Notes under the pieces: model-generated
Told to the model about the DNA's origin: nothing
The model's input: the letters and a program-made list of their open reading frames with translations, nothing else
The model's database searches: none
Shown: positions 38,242 through 48,260 of the stretch, piece by piece
Layout: the number at the start of each line of letters is the position of its first letter
How positions within the stretch are numbered: the stretch's first letter is position 1
Made by a program: the position numbers and the translations under genes
Origin: Desulfovibrio subterraneus
GTDB taxonomy: Bacteria; Desulfobacterota; Desulfovibrionia; Desulfovibrionales; Desulfovibrionaceae
Length of the DNA: 64,000 nucleotides
Direction: 5' to 3'
Assembly (NCBI RefSeq): GCF_013340285.1
Contig: NZ_BLVO01000013.1
Location: 851,574-915,573, forward strand

Positions 38242-39765
38242 TTGCTTTTCAAGCCGATCAGCCAGAATTTTAATGATTTCGTCATAGACCGGGACAAGGA
38301 ACGCTGCATCAACTGCGAAGTCTGTGTGCGCCAGTGTTCCTATGAAGCCCATTTCTGGGATGATGCCCGTCAGTGTGTGAACCACGACAACACCAAGTGT
38401 GTCGGCTGCCACAGATGCGAAGCGCTTTGTCCCACGGGCTGTCTCACCATCAAGAAAAACCCTGCCGATTTCCGCGATAACGCTCTGTGGACCCCCACGT
38501 ACATGAAGTATCTGTACAAGCAGGGCGACACCGGCGGTATTCTGCTTTCCGGCATGGGCAGCCCCAGTGCAAAGCCCATCTACTGGGACAACCTCCAGCT
38601 TGATGCCAGCCAGGTGACCAACCCCTCCATCGACCCGCTGCGCGAGCCTATGGAACTGCGTACCTACCTCGGTTCCAAGCCGGACAATGTGGAAGTGGAG
38701 CAGACCCCCGACGGTCCCAAGCTGAAGACCAAGATCGGTCCGCAGGTGAAGCTGGAATATCCCATGATGTTCTCGGCCATGTCCTTCGGGTCCATCAACT
38801 TCAACCTGCACAAGGCCATGGCCATGGCGGCCACCGAGCTCGGCATTGTCTACAATACCGGTGAAGGCGGCCTGCATCCTACCTTGTACAAGTACGGGGC
38901 TAACACCATCGTACAGGTTGCTTCCGGCCGTTTCGGCGTGCACAAGGACTACCTGAATGCCGGTGCCGCCATCGAAATCAAGGTCGGTCAGGGCGCAAAG
39001 CCCGGTATCGGCGGCCATCTGCCCGGCGAGAAGATTGACGAAGAAGTCTCCAAGACCCGCATGGTTCCTGTGGGCTCCGACGCCATATCGCCTGCCCCGC
39101 ACCACGATATTTATTCCATTGAAGACCTGCTGCAGCTCATCTATGCGCTGAAGGAAGCAACCGAATACCGCGTTCCCGTATCCGTGAAGATTGCAGCCGT
39201 GCACAACGCACCTGCCATTGCTTCCGGTATCGTGCGCGCCGGTGCCGACATCGTCGTTATCGACGGTTTCCGCGGCGGCACGGGGGCTGCTCCCACCATG
39301 ATCCGCGACAACGTGGGCATTCCGGTGGAACTGGCTCTTGCTCAGGTTGACAACCGCCTGCGTGATGAAGGCATCCGCAACTGGGCCTCTCTGGTTGTTG
39401 CCGGCGGCACCCGCTGTTCCGCCGACGTCATCAAGGCCATCGCCCTTGGTGCAGACGCCGTGTACATCGCCACAGCGGCGCTGGTCGCCGTGGGTTGCAC
39501 GCTCTGCGGCCGTTGCTACACCGGCAAGTGTCCCTGGGGTATCGCCACGAACGAAGCGCGCCTCAAGAAGCGCCAGAATCCTGAAATCGCCGCCAAGCGC
39601 CTGACCAACCTTGTCAGGGCATGGGGACACGAAATTCAGGAAATGCTGGGCGGCATGGGCCTCAACTCCATCGAAAGCCTGCGCGGCAACCGCGACAAGC
39701 TTCGTGGCATCGGCCTTAACGAAGTCGAACTTGACATCCTTGGTGTCAAGCACGCCGGGAGGTAG
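38242..39765 (+). CDS. Glutamate synthase FMN/ferredoxin subunit (archaeal-type large-subunit core)
   Basis: A 507-residue protein with two N-terminal 4Fe-4S motifs (CINCEVCVRQC, CVGCHRCEALCP, about 20-70) and the FMN/2-oxoglutarate domain of GltB (GEGGLHPTLYKYGAN, PGIGGHLPGEKI, GFRGGTGAAPTMI). A later cysteine cluster CTLCGRCYTGKCPWG holds a further Fe-S cluster. It reduces 2-oxoglutarate plus ammonia (delivered from another subunit) to glutamate. The start is TTG at 38242 (AGGAG 6 nt upstream). It lacks the glutaminase and GXGXG domains, which are separate genes downstream. Confidence 0.9.
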   Translation: MLFKPISQNFNDFVIDRDKERCINCEVCVRQCSYEAHFWDDARQCVNHDNTKCVGCHRCEALCPTGCLTIKKNPADFRDNALWTPTYMKYLYKQGDTGGILLSGMGSPSAKPIYWDNLQLDASQVTNPSIDPLREPMELRTYLGSKPDNVEVEQTPDGPKLKTKIGPQVKLEYPMMFSAMSFGSINFNLHKAMAMAATELGIVYNTGEGGLHPTLYKYGANTIVQVASGRFGVHKDYLNAGAAIEIKVGQGAKPGIGGHLPGEKIDEEVSKTRMVPVGSDAISPAPHHDIYSIEDLLQLIYALKEATEYRVPVSVKIAAVHNAPAIASGIVRAGADIVVIDGFRGGTGAAPTMIRDNVGIPVELALAQVDNRLRDEGIRNWASLVVAGGTRCSADVIKAIALGADAVYIATAALVAVGCTLCGRCYTGKCPWGIATNEARLKKRQNPEIAAKRLTNLVRAWGHEIQEMLGGMGLNSIESLRGNRDKLRGIGLNEVELDILGVKHAGR

Positions 39766-39768
39766 GCA

Positions 39769-40209
39769 ATGCGCAGAGTCTATCCCAACAAGGATTTCTG
39801 CATCGGATGCCATATTTGCGAACTGGCCTGTCTGACAGCTCATTCCGAGAGCAAGGACCTTATCATCGCCGTGCGCGAGGAACAGGCTTCCGGCCTGCGC
39901 CCCTGCAAGGCTGTGTATGAAAAGGGCCCCGTCTGCGTCTCACTGAGCTGCCGACACTGTGAGAACCCCAGCTGTGTAACGGCGTGCATTTCCGGTGCGC
40001 TCTACAAGGACGAAGAAAGCGGTAAGACCAAGTATGACGAGAGCCAGTGCGTGGGCTGCTGGTCGTGCCTGATGGCTTGTCCCTTCGGGGCTATCCGCCG
40101 CAATCCGTCCAAGGGGAAGATCATCAAGTGTGACCTGTGTGAAGGAAGGGACAAGCCCGCCTGTGTAGAGGCCTGCCCCAATGCCGCACTGAGCTACGAA
40201 GATCGTTAG
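39769..40209 (+). CDS. 4Fe-4S ferredoxin-type electron carrier
   Basis: A 146-residue protein with four cysteine clusters of the polyferredoxin/HycB type (CIGCHICELAC, CRHCENPSCVTAC, CVGCWSCLMACP, CDLCEGRDKPACVEACP). It should carry electrons between the FAD subunit and the FMN subunit of the glutamate synthase. It begins 3 bp after the FMN-subunit gene. No signal peptide is seen, so it is cytoplasmic. Confidence 0.9.
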   Translation: MRRVYPNKDFCIGCHICELACLTAHSESKDLIIAVREEQASGLRPCKAVYEKGPVCVSLSCRHCENPSCVTACISGALYKDEESGKTKYDESQCVGCWSCLMACPFGAIRRNPSKGKIIKCDLCEGRDKPACVEACPNAALSYEDR

Positions 40210-40232
40210 CAACAAGCATCCGGGAGAATACC

Positions 40233-41510
40233 ATGACCTATGTCATCGTAGGCAACGGCGTAGCCTCCGTTGGTGCCATTGAAGGCATCCGGAAGCTGGA
40301 TAAAGAGGGCAATATTGTGGTGGTGAGCGAAGAAAACACCCCCACCTACGGCCGTCCCCTCATTTCCTATTTCCTCGCAGGCAAGATCGGGCTGGATCGC
40401 ATGAGCCTCCGTCCCGACGGATATTATGAAAAGAACAACGTGGAACTCAAACTTGGTTCCCGCGTTGTCGGCCTTGATACCGGTTCGAAGACTCTGGCAC
40501 TGTCCAATGGCGAGAGCGTTTCGTACGACAAGCTTCTTCTTGCTACCGGTGGTGTTCCTTTCATGCCCCCCATCAAGGGGCTCGAAGGCCCGGGCATTTA
40601 CAACTTTACCACCCTTGCCCATGCGGAAATACTGCTCGATATCGCGCAGAATATCCGCAACGTAGTGGTTATCGGTGGTGGACTTATCGGCCTCAAGGCT
40701 GCTGAAGGCCTGTTTGATAACGGTTTGAAAGTAACCATTGTTGAACTTGGCCCCCGCGTTCTTTCCGCCGCTTTTGATGATGTGGCGGGCAAGATGGTTT
40801 CCCGCCGGCTCGAAACGGAAGGGCTCGGCATCCGTTGCGGCAGCACGGTGGAAGAAGTGCTTCGCGGCCCCAGCGGCGGCATTAACGGCGTGCGTCTGGC
40901 CAGCGGCGAAGTAATCGCCTGCGAAGCCGTGGTTGTGGCCATCGGTGTTGTTCCGAGCCTCACTCCCGCGAAGGAAGCCGGACTCAACATTCGTCGCGGC
41001 ATCAAGGTGGACGAGTTTCTGCACACCAGTGCCGAAGACATTTACGCAGCAGGCGACGTTGCCGAAGCCTACGACATGATCACCGATGACGTGCGGGTAA
41101 CCCCCATCTGGCCCAACGCTTACAGCCAGGGCTACTATGCGGGTATGAACATGACCGGCAAAAAGCACGAAAAGCATCCCGGCGGACTGGCCATGAACGC
41201 CATCTCCTTCTACGGGCTGCCCACAGCTTCTCTCGGTATGGTCAACCCCGCACCGGAAGAAGACTGCGAAATCTGCACCTATGCGGATGAAGAGAAGCAG
41301 ACCTATCGCAAGCTGGTTTTCCGCAATGACAGGCTTGTCGGATATGTGCTGGTCGGCGACATCGACTTTGCAGGGCTGTATACCGGTTTTGTCCGTTTCC
41401 AGCTGCCCCTGAGCGATGAGATCAAGCAGGAACTCAAGGACGGACGGCCCTCTGCGCTGCTCTGGCCCGAACACGATTTCGAGACGAGATGGACCCCCGA
41501 CCACGAGTAG
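40233..41510 (+). CDS. NAD(P)/FAD-dependent oxidoreductase
   Basis: A 425-residue protein of the class I/III pyridine nucleotide-disulfide fold. FAD-binding motif [11 protein letters not shown] at the N-terminus, the NAD(P) site [16 protein letters not shown] near 145, and the second FAD motif [12 protein letters not shown] near 270-281. It probably takes electrons from NAD(P)H and feeds the ferredoxin subunit, replacing the GltD role. Acceptor is inferred from the operon. It follows the ferredoxin gene by 23 bp. Confidence 0.87.
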   Translation: MTYVIVGNGVASVGAIEGIRKLDKEGNIVVVSEENTPTYGRPLISYFLAGKIGLDRMSLRPDGYYEKNNVELKLGSRVVGLDTGSKTLALSNGESVSYDKLLLATGGVPFMPPIKGLEGPGIYNFTTLAHAEILLDIAQNIRNVVVIGGGLIGLKAAEGLFDNGLKVTIVELGPRVLSAAFDDVAGKMVSRRLETEGLGIRCGSTVEEVLRGPSGGINGVRLASGEVIACEAVVVAIGVVPSLTPAKEAGLNIRRGIKVDEFLHTSAEDIYAAGDVAEAYDMITDDVRVTPIWPNAYSQGYYAGMNMTGKKHEKHPGGLAMNAISFYGLPTASLGMVNPAPEEDCEICTYADEEKQTYRKLVFRNDRLVGYVLVGDIDFAGLYTGFVRFQLPLSDEIKQELKDGRPSALLWPEHDFETRWTPDHE

Positions 41511-41535
41511 GGCAGACCATCATCGGAGAAGATAT

Positions 41536-42627
41536 ATGAAGGCTCCCAGCAATTTCTGGCATTTTGACAAGGATATTTCCGGGTGCGGTGTCTTCGGTGT
41601 CATTGACAAGAAGAAGAACCTCATATCCGGCTCCATGCCCATCAGCGCCATGTGCACCATGCACGACCGCGGCAACGGGCTGGGTGGCGGTTTTGCCGCA
41701 TACGGCATCTACCCCGACCACAAGGACGAGTACGCATTTCACCTGATGTGCGACGACAAGGCCGCTCTGGACAGGGCTGAGGAAATCATAAAGGAATACT
41801 TTGAGATTTCCGTTTCCGAGCCCATTCCCACCCGCAAGGTGCTCAGCATCAAGAATCCGCCCGTAATGTGGCGCTTCTTCGTTACGCCCAAGGTCCGTCG
41901 CCCCAAGTGGGAAGGCCTGACAGAGCAGGATTACATCGTAAACGTGGTTATGCTCATCAACCGCAGGGGCGGCGCATTCGTCTTCTCCAGCGGCAAGAAC
42001 ATGGGTGCGTTCAAGGGTGTGGGTTTTCCCGAAGATATCGCCGATTTCTTCCGTCTGGAGGAATACAGCGCCTACATCTGGACCGGCCACAACCGTTTTC
42101 CCACCAACACTCCCGGCTGGTGGGGCGGGGCGCATCCGTTCACGATTCTGGACTGGGCCATTGTGCACAACGGCGAAATCTCTTCGTACGGTATCAACCG
42201 CCGTTACCTCTGTCAGCATGACTATGAATGCACCATGATGACGGATACTGAAGTTGTGGCGTATCTGCTCGATCTGCTTATGCGTAAGCACGGTCTCTCA
42301 TACGAAATGGTGAGCAAGGTTTTTGCTCCGCCTTTCTGGGACGAGATTGACCGCATGGAACCTGAAGAACGCAAGCTGTATGAAACCCTGCGCATGGTAT
42401 ACGGACCGGCCTGCCTGAATGGACCTTTCGCCATTCTCGTAACCGATGCCAACACCATGATGGGCCTGAACGACCGTGTTAAGCTTCGTCCTCTGGTTAT
42501 TGCCGAAAAGGACAGCATGGTGTTCATGTCCAGCGAGGAAAGCTCCATCCGCGAAGTTTGTCCCGATCTCGACCGAGTTTGGGCGCCCAAGGCCGGTGAA
42601 CCCGTTATTGTGAAAGTGGAGGCGTAA
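41536..42627 (+). CDS. Class II glutamine amidotransferase subunit of glutamate synthase
   Basis: Releases ammonia from glutamine for glutamate synthesis. The 363-residue protein is a stand-alone N-terminal nucleophile domain: catalytic cysteine at position 17 ([12 protein letters not shown]) after a short propeptide, plus [22 protein letters not shown] and the conserved C-terminal part. In ordinary GltB this is fused to the FMN domain; here it is separate. The ATG at 41536 has GGAG 7 nt upstream. Gap to the FAD gene is 25 bp. Confidence 0.91.
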   Translation: MKAPSNFWHFDKDISGCGVFGVIDKKKNLISGSMPISAMCTMHDRGNGLGGGFAAYGIYPDHKDEYAFHLMCDDKAALDRAEEIIKEYFEISVSEPIPTRKVLSIKNPPVMWRFFVTPKVRRPKWEGLTEQDYIVNVVMLINRRGGAFVFSSGKNMGAFKGVGFPEDIADFFRLEEYSAYIWTGHNRFPTNTPGWWGGAHPFTILDWAIVHNGEISSYGINRRYLCQHDYECTMMTDTEVVAYLLDLLMRKHGLSYEMVSKVFAPPFWDEIDRMEPEERKLYETLRMVYGPACLNGPFAILVTDANTMMGLNDRVKLRPLVIAEKDSMVFMSSEESSIREVCPDLDRVWAPKAGEPVIVKVEA

Positions 42628-42629
42628 CC

Positions 42630-43388
42630 ATGGGCAAGAAGGTCACTCTGGACGCCAACGGCGTTTATTACAGACAGCTTAACGAGCAGATTCGCGAGGC
42701 GGTTCGCAATGGTGCCGATGAGATTGAGTTGCTCAACGTGCGCGGACAGCGCTATATCGGCAACGCCATTGACAAGCCCGTCCGCTTCACGGTGAACGGT
42801 GTTCCGGGTCAGGATATGGCGGCTTTCATGCGCGGAGCCTTTATCCGTGTGGAAGGCAATGCACAGGACGGCGTGGCCAACACCATGGACGACGGGCAGA
42901 TTGAAATTAACGGTATGGCCGGAGACGTGCTCGGCTACGGCATGCGTGGCGGCCGGGTCATGGTGAAGCAGGATGTGGGCTACCGCGTGGGCATTCACAT
43001 GAAGGCCTACATGGACAAGTCTCCCGTCATTGTCGCAGGCGGCAAGGCCGGTGACTTTCTTGGTGAATACATGGCGGGTGGGGCGATCATCCTGCTCGGC
43101 ATGGACTCCACCATGCCCGTGGAGACGCCCATTACCGGACGCAGTCTGGGAACCGGCATGCACGGCGGGGTGATTTATATCCGCGGTGATGTTCCGGAAT
43201 ATCAGCTCGGACCCGGTCTGAGCTTCCATCCTCTGGAAGATGAAGACATCGCCTTTATCCGCAAGCATGTGGAAGACTGGGCCAGCGCTTTCGGCAAGGA
43301 TGCCGATGAAGTCATGGCAGGAACCTTCCGCAAGGTGCAGCCTTTCTCCAAGCGTCCCTACGGCAATATGTACGTGGGTACCAACTAG
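42630..43388 (+). CDS. Glutamate synthase GXGXG-motif subunit
   Basis: A 252-residue protein homologous to the C-terminal GXGXG beta-helix domain of GltB (MAGDVLGYGMRGGRVMVKQ, AGGKAGDFLGEYMAGGAIIL, GTGMHGGVIYIRG). It has a structural role in the enzyme complex. It starts 2 bp after the glutaminase gene, last in the operon, and is followed by a strong terminator. Confidence 0.9.
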   Translation: MGKKVTLDANGVYYRQLNEQIREAVRNGADEIELLNVRGQRYIGNAIDKPVRFTVNGVPGQDMAAFMRGAFIRVEGNAQDGVANTMDDGQIEINGMAGDVLGYGMRGGRVMVKQDVGYRVGIHMKAYMDKSPVIVAGGKAGDFLGEYMAGGAIILLGMDSTMPVETPITGRSLGTGMHGGVIYIRGDVPEYQLGPGLSFHPLEDEDIAFIRKHVEDWASAFGKDADEVMAGTFRKVQPFSKRPYGNMYVGTN

Positions 43389-43417
43389 GATTTTGACGGA
43401 TATCAGCAAAGTATTCG

Positions 43418-43446
43418 GGCCCTCCGAAAGGAGGGCCTTTTATTTT
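43418..43446 (+). terminator. Terminator after the glutamate synthase operon
   Basis: GGCCCTCC (43418-43425) pairs with GGAGGGCC (43430-43437) across a GAAA tetraloop, then a T-rich tail. Confidence 0.93.
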
Positions 43447-43680
43447 GCGCCTGCCGGATATGGAACCGCAGGCCGTGCCAATATATAATGATGGGGTTTG
43501 CGATTCTGTCTGACAGAAATTGCAGCGCTCCGGGCTGCAACCCGCCCCGGCTGTGCCGTGCGCGCCTTCGGTACCCTTTCCGTTGTGCTCGAAAACGGTT
43601 GCATGTTTTCGTCCTAAAAGGTACTTCTTGCAGGTTTTCAACCAGTTTTCATTTCATGATCACCCCATAAGGAGCAAATC

Positions 43681-44058
43681 ATGTCGTTTATCAACACCGC
43701 TTGGGCCATGGGCAATGTCGGTCAGGCTTCCGGACAGGGCGGGGGAATCGCCGCTTTTGCACCCCTCATCCTCATGTTTGCCATTTTCTACTTCCTTCTC
43801 ATCCGTCCGCAGCAGAAAAAGGCCAAGGAACACAAGGCCATGCTCGAGGGTCTGAAGAAGGGTGACGCAGTGGTCACCGCCGGCGGCCTGTATGGTACCG
43901 TTGTGGAAGCCAAGGAAGAAGTGCTGACTGTAGATCTTGGCACTACCACCGTAAAGGTTGGCCGCCAGTTCGTTTCCGGTCTGGTTTCCGCTCCTGCCCC
44001 CAAGGAAAAGAAGAAGGGCAAGGAAGAAAAGCAGGCTGAAAAGCAGGAAAATAAATAA
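43681..44058 (+). CDS. yajC: Preprotein translocase subunit YajC
   Basis: Small membrane protein that associates with SecDF. The 125-residue protein has one membrane helix (about 20-40, FAPLILMFAIFYFLLIRPQQ), then the conserved KKAKEHKAMLEGLKKGDAVV stretch and a lysine/glutamate-rich tail. AAGGAG precedes the ATG. It lies upstream of secD, the usual arrangement, with a 166-bp gap. Confidence 0.95.
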   Translation: MSFINTAWAMGNVGQASGQGGGIAAFAPLILMFAIFYFLLIRPQQKKAKEHKAMLEGLKKGDAVVTAGGLYGTVVEAKEEVLTVDLGTTTVKVGRQFVSGLVSAPAPKEKKKGKEEKQAEKQENK

Positions 44059-44224
44059 GATAACAGCGGGCGGGGGGGTGCAAAATTGTGCCTCCCGCTT
44101 GCCATATACCCCCAAGCAGGCGTAAGACTTGCCCGCTTGGCTGTAACATGCCCGGGCAGTGCCGTACTGCTTTGGGCTTTGCTGTTTGACGGAAGTCAGT
44201 ATCAGATAGCATTTAGGAGTTAGA

Positions 44225-45823
44225 ATGAAAGAAGGTCTGCGATGGCGAATACTGGTTGCCCTGCTGGTAACCATGCTGGGCCTTGCCTACGCGCTGCCGA
44301 GCGTTCCTTTCATAGGGAATTCCGGCTTGCAGAAGGTTTTGCCGAAAGACAAAATTAGTCTTGGCCTCGATCTCATGGGGGGCATTTACCTGACTCTCGG
44401 CGTGGATGTGGAAAAAGCCATCGAGAACACCCTTGCCCAGACAGGGCAGGACTTGCGCACCGTTGCCCGCGAAGAGAAAATCAATATTCTTCGTCCCCGC
44501 GTCATCGGTAGTGACAAGCTTGAACTTGTTCTCGTCAAGGCGGATCAGAGAGAAGCTCTGAACAAGCTGATTGCCGAAAAATTTTCGCATCTGACCAACG
44601 AGGCCCCGGTGGATATGGAAGAGGGCAAGGTACGTTACTCCCTTTCCTACACCAAAGAATATCGCAAGTATCTTGCAGATCTTGCCCTCGATCAGGCTGT
44701 TAAGACCATCCGTAACCGAATTGACCAGTTCGGCGTGAGTGAGCCTGATATCCGCAAGCAGCAGGATTACCGTATCCAGGTGCAGCTGCCCGGTTTGAGC
44801 GATCCTGAACGTGCGATTCAGATTATCGGCAAGACCGCGCATCTCGAGTTCCGCATGGTCAAGGACGATGCGAATGTAGAGAATGCGAAACGCGGCATCG
44901 TGCCCCCCGGCTACGAGGCGCTGCCCATGGTCTCCCGCAATCCTGACGGAACGTACTCTGAAACCGTTCTGGTCGTTGAAAAAGACGCTGCCATGACCGG
45001 TGAGTATGTGCAGGATGCCTATGTGAACTTTGACCACTTCAACCAGTCCTACGTCGGCCTTACCTTCAATGCCAGCGGAGCACGACGCTTTGAGCAGATT
45101 ACCGGCGACCATGCCGGCAGACGCATGGCGATCGTGCTGGACGGAAAGATCCACTCGGCACCCGTGATTCAGGAAAAGATCCGCGGCGGCCGCGCATCCA
45201 TTTCCGGCCGCTTTACCAAGGAAGAGGCGCATGACCTCGCCATTGTGCTGCGCGCCGGTTCGCTGCCCGCTCCCGTCAATATTCTCGAGGAACGTTCCGT
45301 AGGTCCTTCCCTCGGTCAGGAATCCATTGATCAGGGTGTTACCGCAGCTCTCATCGGCGGCGTGCTCGTCATGGTCTTCATGATTGTTTACTACGGTTTT
45401 GGCGGTGTGGTGGCCGACATTGTTCTGTGTCTGAACATTGTGCTCATCATGGCCGGTCTTGCCGCATTCGGTGCCACGCTGACCCTGCCCGGTATTGCCG
45501 GTATCATTCTTACGCTGGGTATGGCCGTTGACGCCAACGTGCTCATATTTGAACGTATCCGCGAAGAACTGCGAAGAGGCCTCACGCCGCTTGCCGCAAT
45601 CACCGAGGGCTATAACCGGGCCACGCTGACCATCTTTGACGCCAACATCACAACCCTGATTACGGCTGTCATTCTGTATCAGTTCGGCACCGGGCCCATC
45701 CGCGGCTTTGCCGTTACCCTGAGTCTTGGCATTCTTGCTTCCATGTTCACTGCCATCTTCTGTTCCCGCATTCTCTTCGATTTGTGGGCAGGCACCAAGC
45801 AGCGAACCAAGCTCAGCATCTAA
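44225..45823 (+). CDS. secD: Protein translocase subunit SecD
   Basis: With SecF uses the proton gradient to help pull preproteins through SecYEG. The 532-residue protein has a first membrane helix, a large periplasmic domain (P1 head; GTLGLDLMGGIYLTL-type start DLMGGIYLTLGVDVEKAI) and five C-terminal membrane helices with GMAVDANVLIFERIREELR. AGGAG 5 nt before the ATG. Confidence 0.96.
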   Translation: MKEGLRWRILVALLVTMLGLAYALPSVPFIGNSGLQKVLPKDKISLGLDLMGGIYLTLGVDVEKAIENTLAQTGQDLRTVAREEKINILRPRVIGSDKLELVLVKADQREALNKLIAEKFSHLTNEAPVDMEEGKVRYSLSYTKEYRKYLADLALDQAVKTIRNRIDQFGVSEPDIRKQQDYRIQVQLPGLSDPERAIQIIGKTAHLEFRMVKDDANVENAKRGIVPPGYEALPMVSRNPDGTYSETVLVVEKDAAMTGEYVQDAYVNFDHFNQSYVGLTFNASGARRFEQITGDHAGRRMAIVLDGKIHSAPVIQEKIRGGRASISGRFTKEEAHDLAIVLRAGSLPAPVNILEERSVGPSLGQESIDQGVTAALIGGVLVMVFMIVYYGFGGVVADIVLCLNIVLIMAGLAAFGATLTLPGIAGIILTLGMAVDANVLIFERIREELRRGLTPLAAITEGYNRATLTIFDANITTLITAVILYQFGTGPIRGFAVTLSLGILASMFTAIFCSRILFDLWAGTKQRTKLSI

Positions 45824-45835
45824 GGAGTTGATCAT

Positions 45836-46933
45836 ATGGGTCTGAGTATCATCAAACCGAATAGCACTATCGACTTCGTAGGGCTGCGTAAGTATACGCT
45901 CATCATCTCTCTGCTGGTAATGCTGATTGGTGTGGGATCGCTCATCATGAAGGGCGGCCCCAAGTTCGGCATCGACTTCGCAGGTGGTGTCATGGTGCAG
46001 GTGCAGTTCGACAAGGCTGTGGAACCTGACACCCTGAAGGATAGCCTGAAGGAAGCTGACCTGCCCGGCCTTGTGGTGCAGCGCATCGGTATGAAGGGCG
46101 ACAACGCCTATCTGATCCGCGCTTCCGTTACCGGTGCCAACCCCGAAAACATGCGCGACCTCGTGCAGTCTTCCTTCAGTACACATCTCAAGGACGTGTC
46201 CTTCGAGATTCAGCGTCTTGAAATGGTAGGCCCCAAGGTTGGTAACGACCTGCGATCCGCAGCACTGGAAGCCTTGTATTACGCGGTGCTTCTCATCGCC
46301 ATCTACATATCCGGCCGTTTTGAACAGCGCTGGGTGGTAGCGGGCATCATGGCTGCGGCTCTGGCCACGGCACTGTATGGCCTTGGTGAACTTGGCGTAT
46401 CCAAGCAGTACCTTGTGATCACCGCCATGGCGCTCACATTGGTGCTGTGCTGGAAGCTGAAGCTCAACTATGCCCTGGGGGCCGTCGTGGCGCTTATCCA
46501 TGACGTTCTCATCACGGTGGGTATTTTCTCGGTCCTGAATAAGGAATTCGACCTGACCATCGTTGCGGCATTGCTGACTATCGTGGGTTATTCCCTGAAC
46601 GACACCATCATCGTGTTCGACCGTATCCGTGAAAACATCCGCGGAAGAGTGGCCCCCACGTATGGTGAGGTTGTGAACACGGCCGTGAACCAGACATTGA
46701 GCCGTACGCTGCTTACCTCCGGCACGACCCTGCTCGTGGTTGTGGCACTGTTCTTCCTCGGTGGCAGTGTCATTCACGATTTTGCGCTGGCCATGCTCAT
46801 CGGCATCGGCGTCGGTACGTATTCCTCCATCTTCATTGCCAGCCCGGTACTTCTCGCACTGAGCCCTGAAGAGATTCCTGCAGAGGAACCCAAGAAGGCT
46901 CCCATTGTGAAGTCCGAACACGGCGTTGTATAA
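45836..46933 (+). CDS. secF: Protein translocase subunit SecF
   Basis: Partner of SecD. The 365-residue protein has the SecF start (FVGLRKYTLIISLLVMLIGV), the periplasmic segment with FGIDFAGGVMVQVQF, and a C-terminal membrane region with NDTIIVFDRIRENIR. It starts 12 bp after secD with AAGGAG upstream. A strong hairpin terminator follows. Confidence 0.96.
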   Translation: MGLSIIKPNSTIDFVGLRKYTLIISLLVMLIGVGSLIMKGGPKFGIDFAGGVMVQVQFDKAVEPDTLKDSLKEADLPGLVVQRIGMKGDNAYLIRASVTGANPENMRDLVQSSFSTHLKDVSFEIQRLEMVGPKVGNDLRSAALEALYYAVLLIAIYISGRFEQRWVVAGIMAAALATALYGLGELGVSKQYLVITAMALTLVLCWKLKLNYALGAVVALIHDVLITVGIFSVLNKEFDLTIVAALLTIVGYSLNDTIIVFDRIRENIRGRVAPTYGEVVNTAVNQTLSRTLLTSGTTLLVVVALFFLGGSVIHDFALAMLIGIGVGTYSSIFIASPVLLALSPEEIPAEEPKKAPIVKSEHGVV

Positions 46934-46955
46934 CGTCTGGTGCAAATGAAACGAC

Positions 46956-46990
46956 AAGGGGCGCTCCGGTAACGGAGCGCCCCTTTTGTT
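46956..46990 (+). terminator. Terminator after secF
   Basis: AAGGGGCGCTCCG (46956-46968) pairs with CGGAGCGCCCCTT (46973-46985), a 13-bp stem, then a T run. Confidence 0.93.
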
Positions 46991-47024
46991 TTCAGGTTTT
47001 GCGTTTTTTAATTCAACGTGTTAG

Positions 47025-47948
47025 ATGATGTTCATGAGCATACGAAGTGTAACAGATGTCGAAGGGGTCCCGGGCTTTTCCGAAGGCGAAGGCCTGTATT
47101 CCGGTATTGAAGATGTGCTCTGGTCCCGCAGGGATGCGATGAAGCTCTTTCGGGCGCTTTTTGAACTCGTTCCCGATGCCTTGGTTCTTGCGGATTCGTC
47201 ATACCGAATACTGGTTGTGAACACCAACGCCGTTACTCTGTTTGGGATGAGCGAAGAAGCTCTGACCGGAAGCGACTGCCGGCTTCTTGTTTCCGAAGCA
47301 GTGACGGAAGAGTTTGCCGATGCCCTGCAAGGCCTTGAGACCGATTCCGTCTGGAGCGGGACCTTGGATGCCTGTGTTGTAGAAGGACCGTCTGTTCCGG
47401 TTGAGATTGCCGCACGCAAAGTATCCATTGCCTCTGATGTGCTCTTTCAGATCGTCTTCCACGACATAAGCAGCCACGTGACGCTGGAGCAGGACCTGCA
47501 GCGTAAGGATGCCGTGGTGGAAGGGATGAACCTTGCCCTGCGACATGTCATCAGGAGTGTGCACGAAGAACGGCGGGAGATGAAGGACGAACTGGTTCAG
47601 CAGGTGAAAGACCAGGTATTGCCCGCGCTGGAACGCATTGCAGATGAAGACAGTTCCGATATGCGCCAGAACTATAAGGCTGTTATTGAAGACCAGCTTG
47701 GTGAAATGTCTGACGGTAGTCCCGCTCCGCTCGATAACCTGCTCATACGCTTAACGCCCCGCGAAATGGAAATTTGCCGTCTCATTGCACTTGGTCGCAA
47801 GACACGGGAAATTTGCGAACTGCTCCAGATTTCTTTTGAAACCATGCAGACCCATCGCAAGAACATCCGCCGCAAGCTCGGGCTGACAGGGCAGGGGATT
47901 TCCCTGTACGTCTTTCTGCAGCAAGGGCAGCAATCCTCCGCCAGGTAG
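47025..47948 (+). CDS. PAS-domain LuxR-type transcriptional regulator
   Basis: A 307-residue one-component sensor-regulator. Residues about 45-155 form a PAS domain (FELVPDALVLADSSYRILVV), followed by a coiled-coil helix and a LuxR-type HTH at the end (LTPREMEICRLIALGRKTRE, then ICELLQISFETMQTHRKNIR). No phospho-acceptor domain. The ligand is unknown. Several ATGs are clustered (47025, 47028, 47034) and none has a clear ribosome binding site. It is monocistronic, between secF and the betaine transporter, so its target could be that transporter. Confidence 0.86.
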   Translation: MMFMSIRSVTDVEGVPGFSEGEGLYSGIEDVLWSRRDAMKLFRALFELVPDALVLADSSYRILVVNTNAVTLFGMSEEALTGSDCRLLVSEAVTEEFADALQGLETDSVWSGTLDACVVEGPSVPVEIAARKVSIASDVLFQIVFHDISSHVTLEQDLQRKDAVVEGMNLALRHVIRSVHEERREMKDELVQQVKDQVLPALERIADEDSSDMRQNYKAVIEDQLGEMSDGSPAPLDNLLIRLTPREMEICRLIALGRKTREICELLQISFETMQTHRKNIRRKLGLTGQGISLYVFLQQGQQSSAR

Positions 47949-48260
47949 CCTTCTTCTTCGCAGGCATCCGCAGTCTTCTGATCTGTGATTTCGGGTACTC
48001 TCTCCGAATCTCAGGTTAGAGTATGCTGCATATTGCTTGAATCGGGTACGACATCTACCCGATCCATACCCTAAATACCCCCTTGCCCCTATTCCATTCC
48101 TCTGTGAATATTGCATCGTTAAAGATGTACCAATTCACAGACCCCCTCCATGTACCGCCATCCATAATAGAATCCTTATTCAGGTTGTTAATTTCTTCCG
48201 CACAGGATGCTGCCGATGGTGGTTCTGCTGCGTAACGGGGGCATGATTTCAGGAGATTTG
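47949..48260 (+). promoter_or_regulatory. Leader region of the betaine transporter operon
   Basis: 312 bp without a gene. ATCGGGTA (48041-48048) and TACCCGAT (48056-48063) form a perfect 8-bp inverted repeat with a 7-nt spacer, a possible operator. Promoter boxes are not clear. Confidence 0.45.

Noticed and set aside
44059-44224. G-rich stretch with weak hairpin between yajC and secD
   Set aside because: The pairing is imperfect and no T run follows, so no terminator is called; the region seems to be plain leader sequence.
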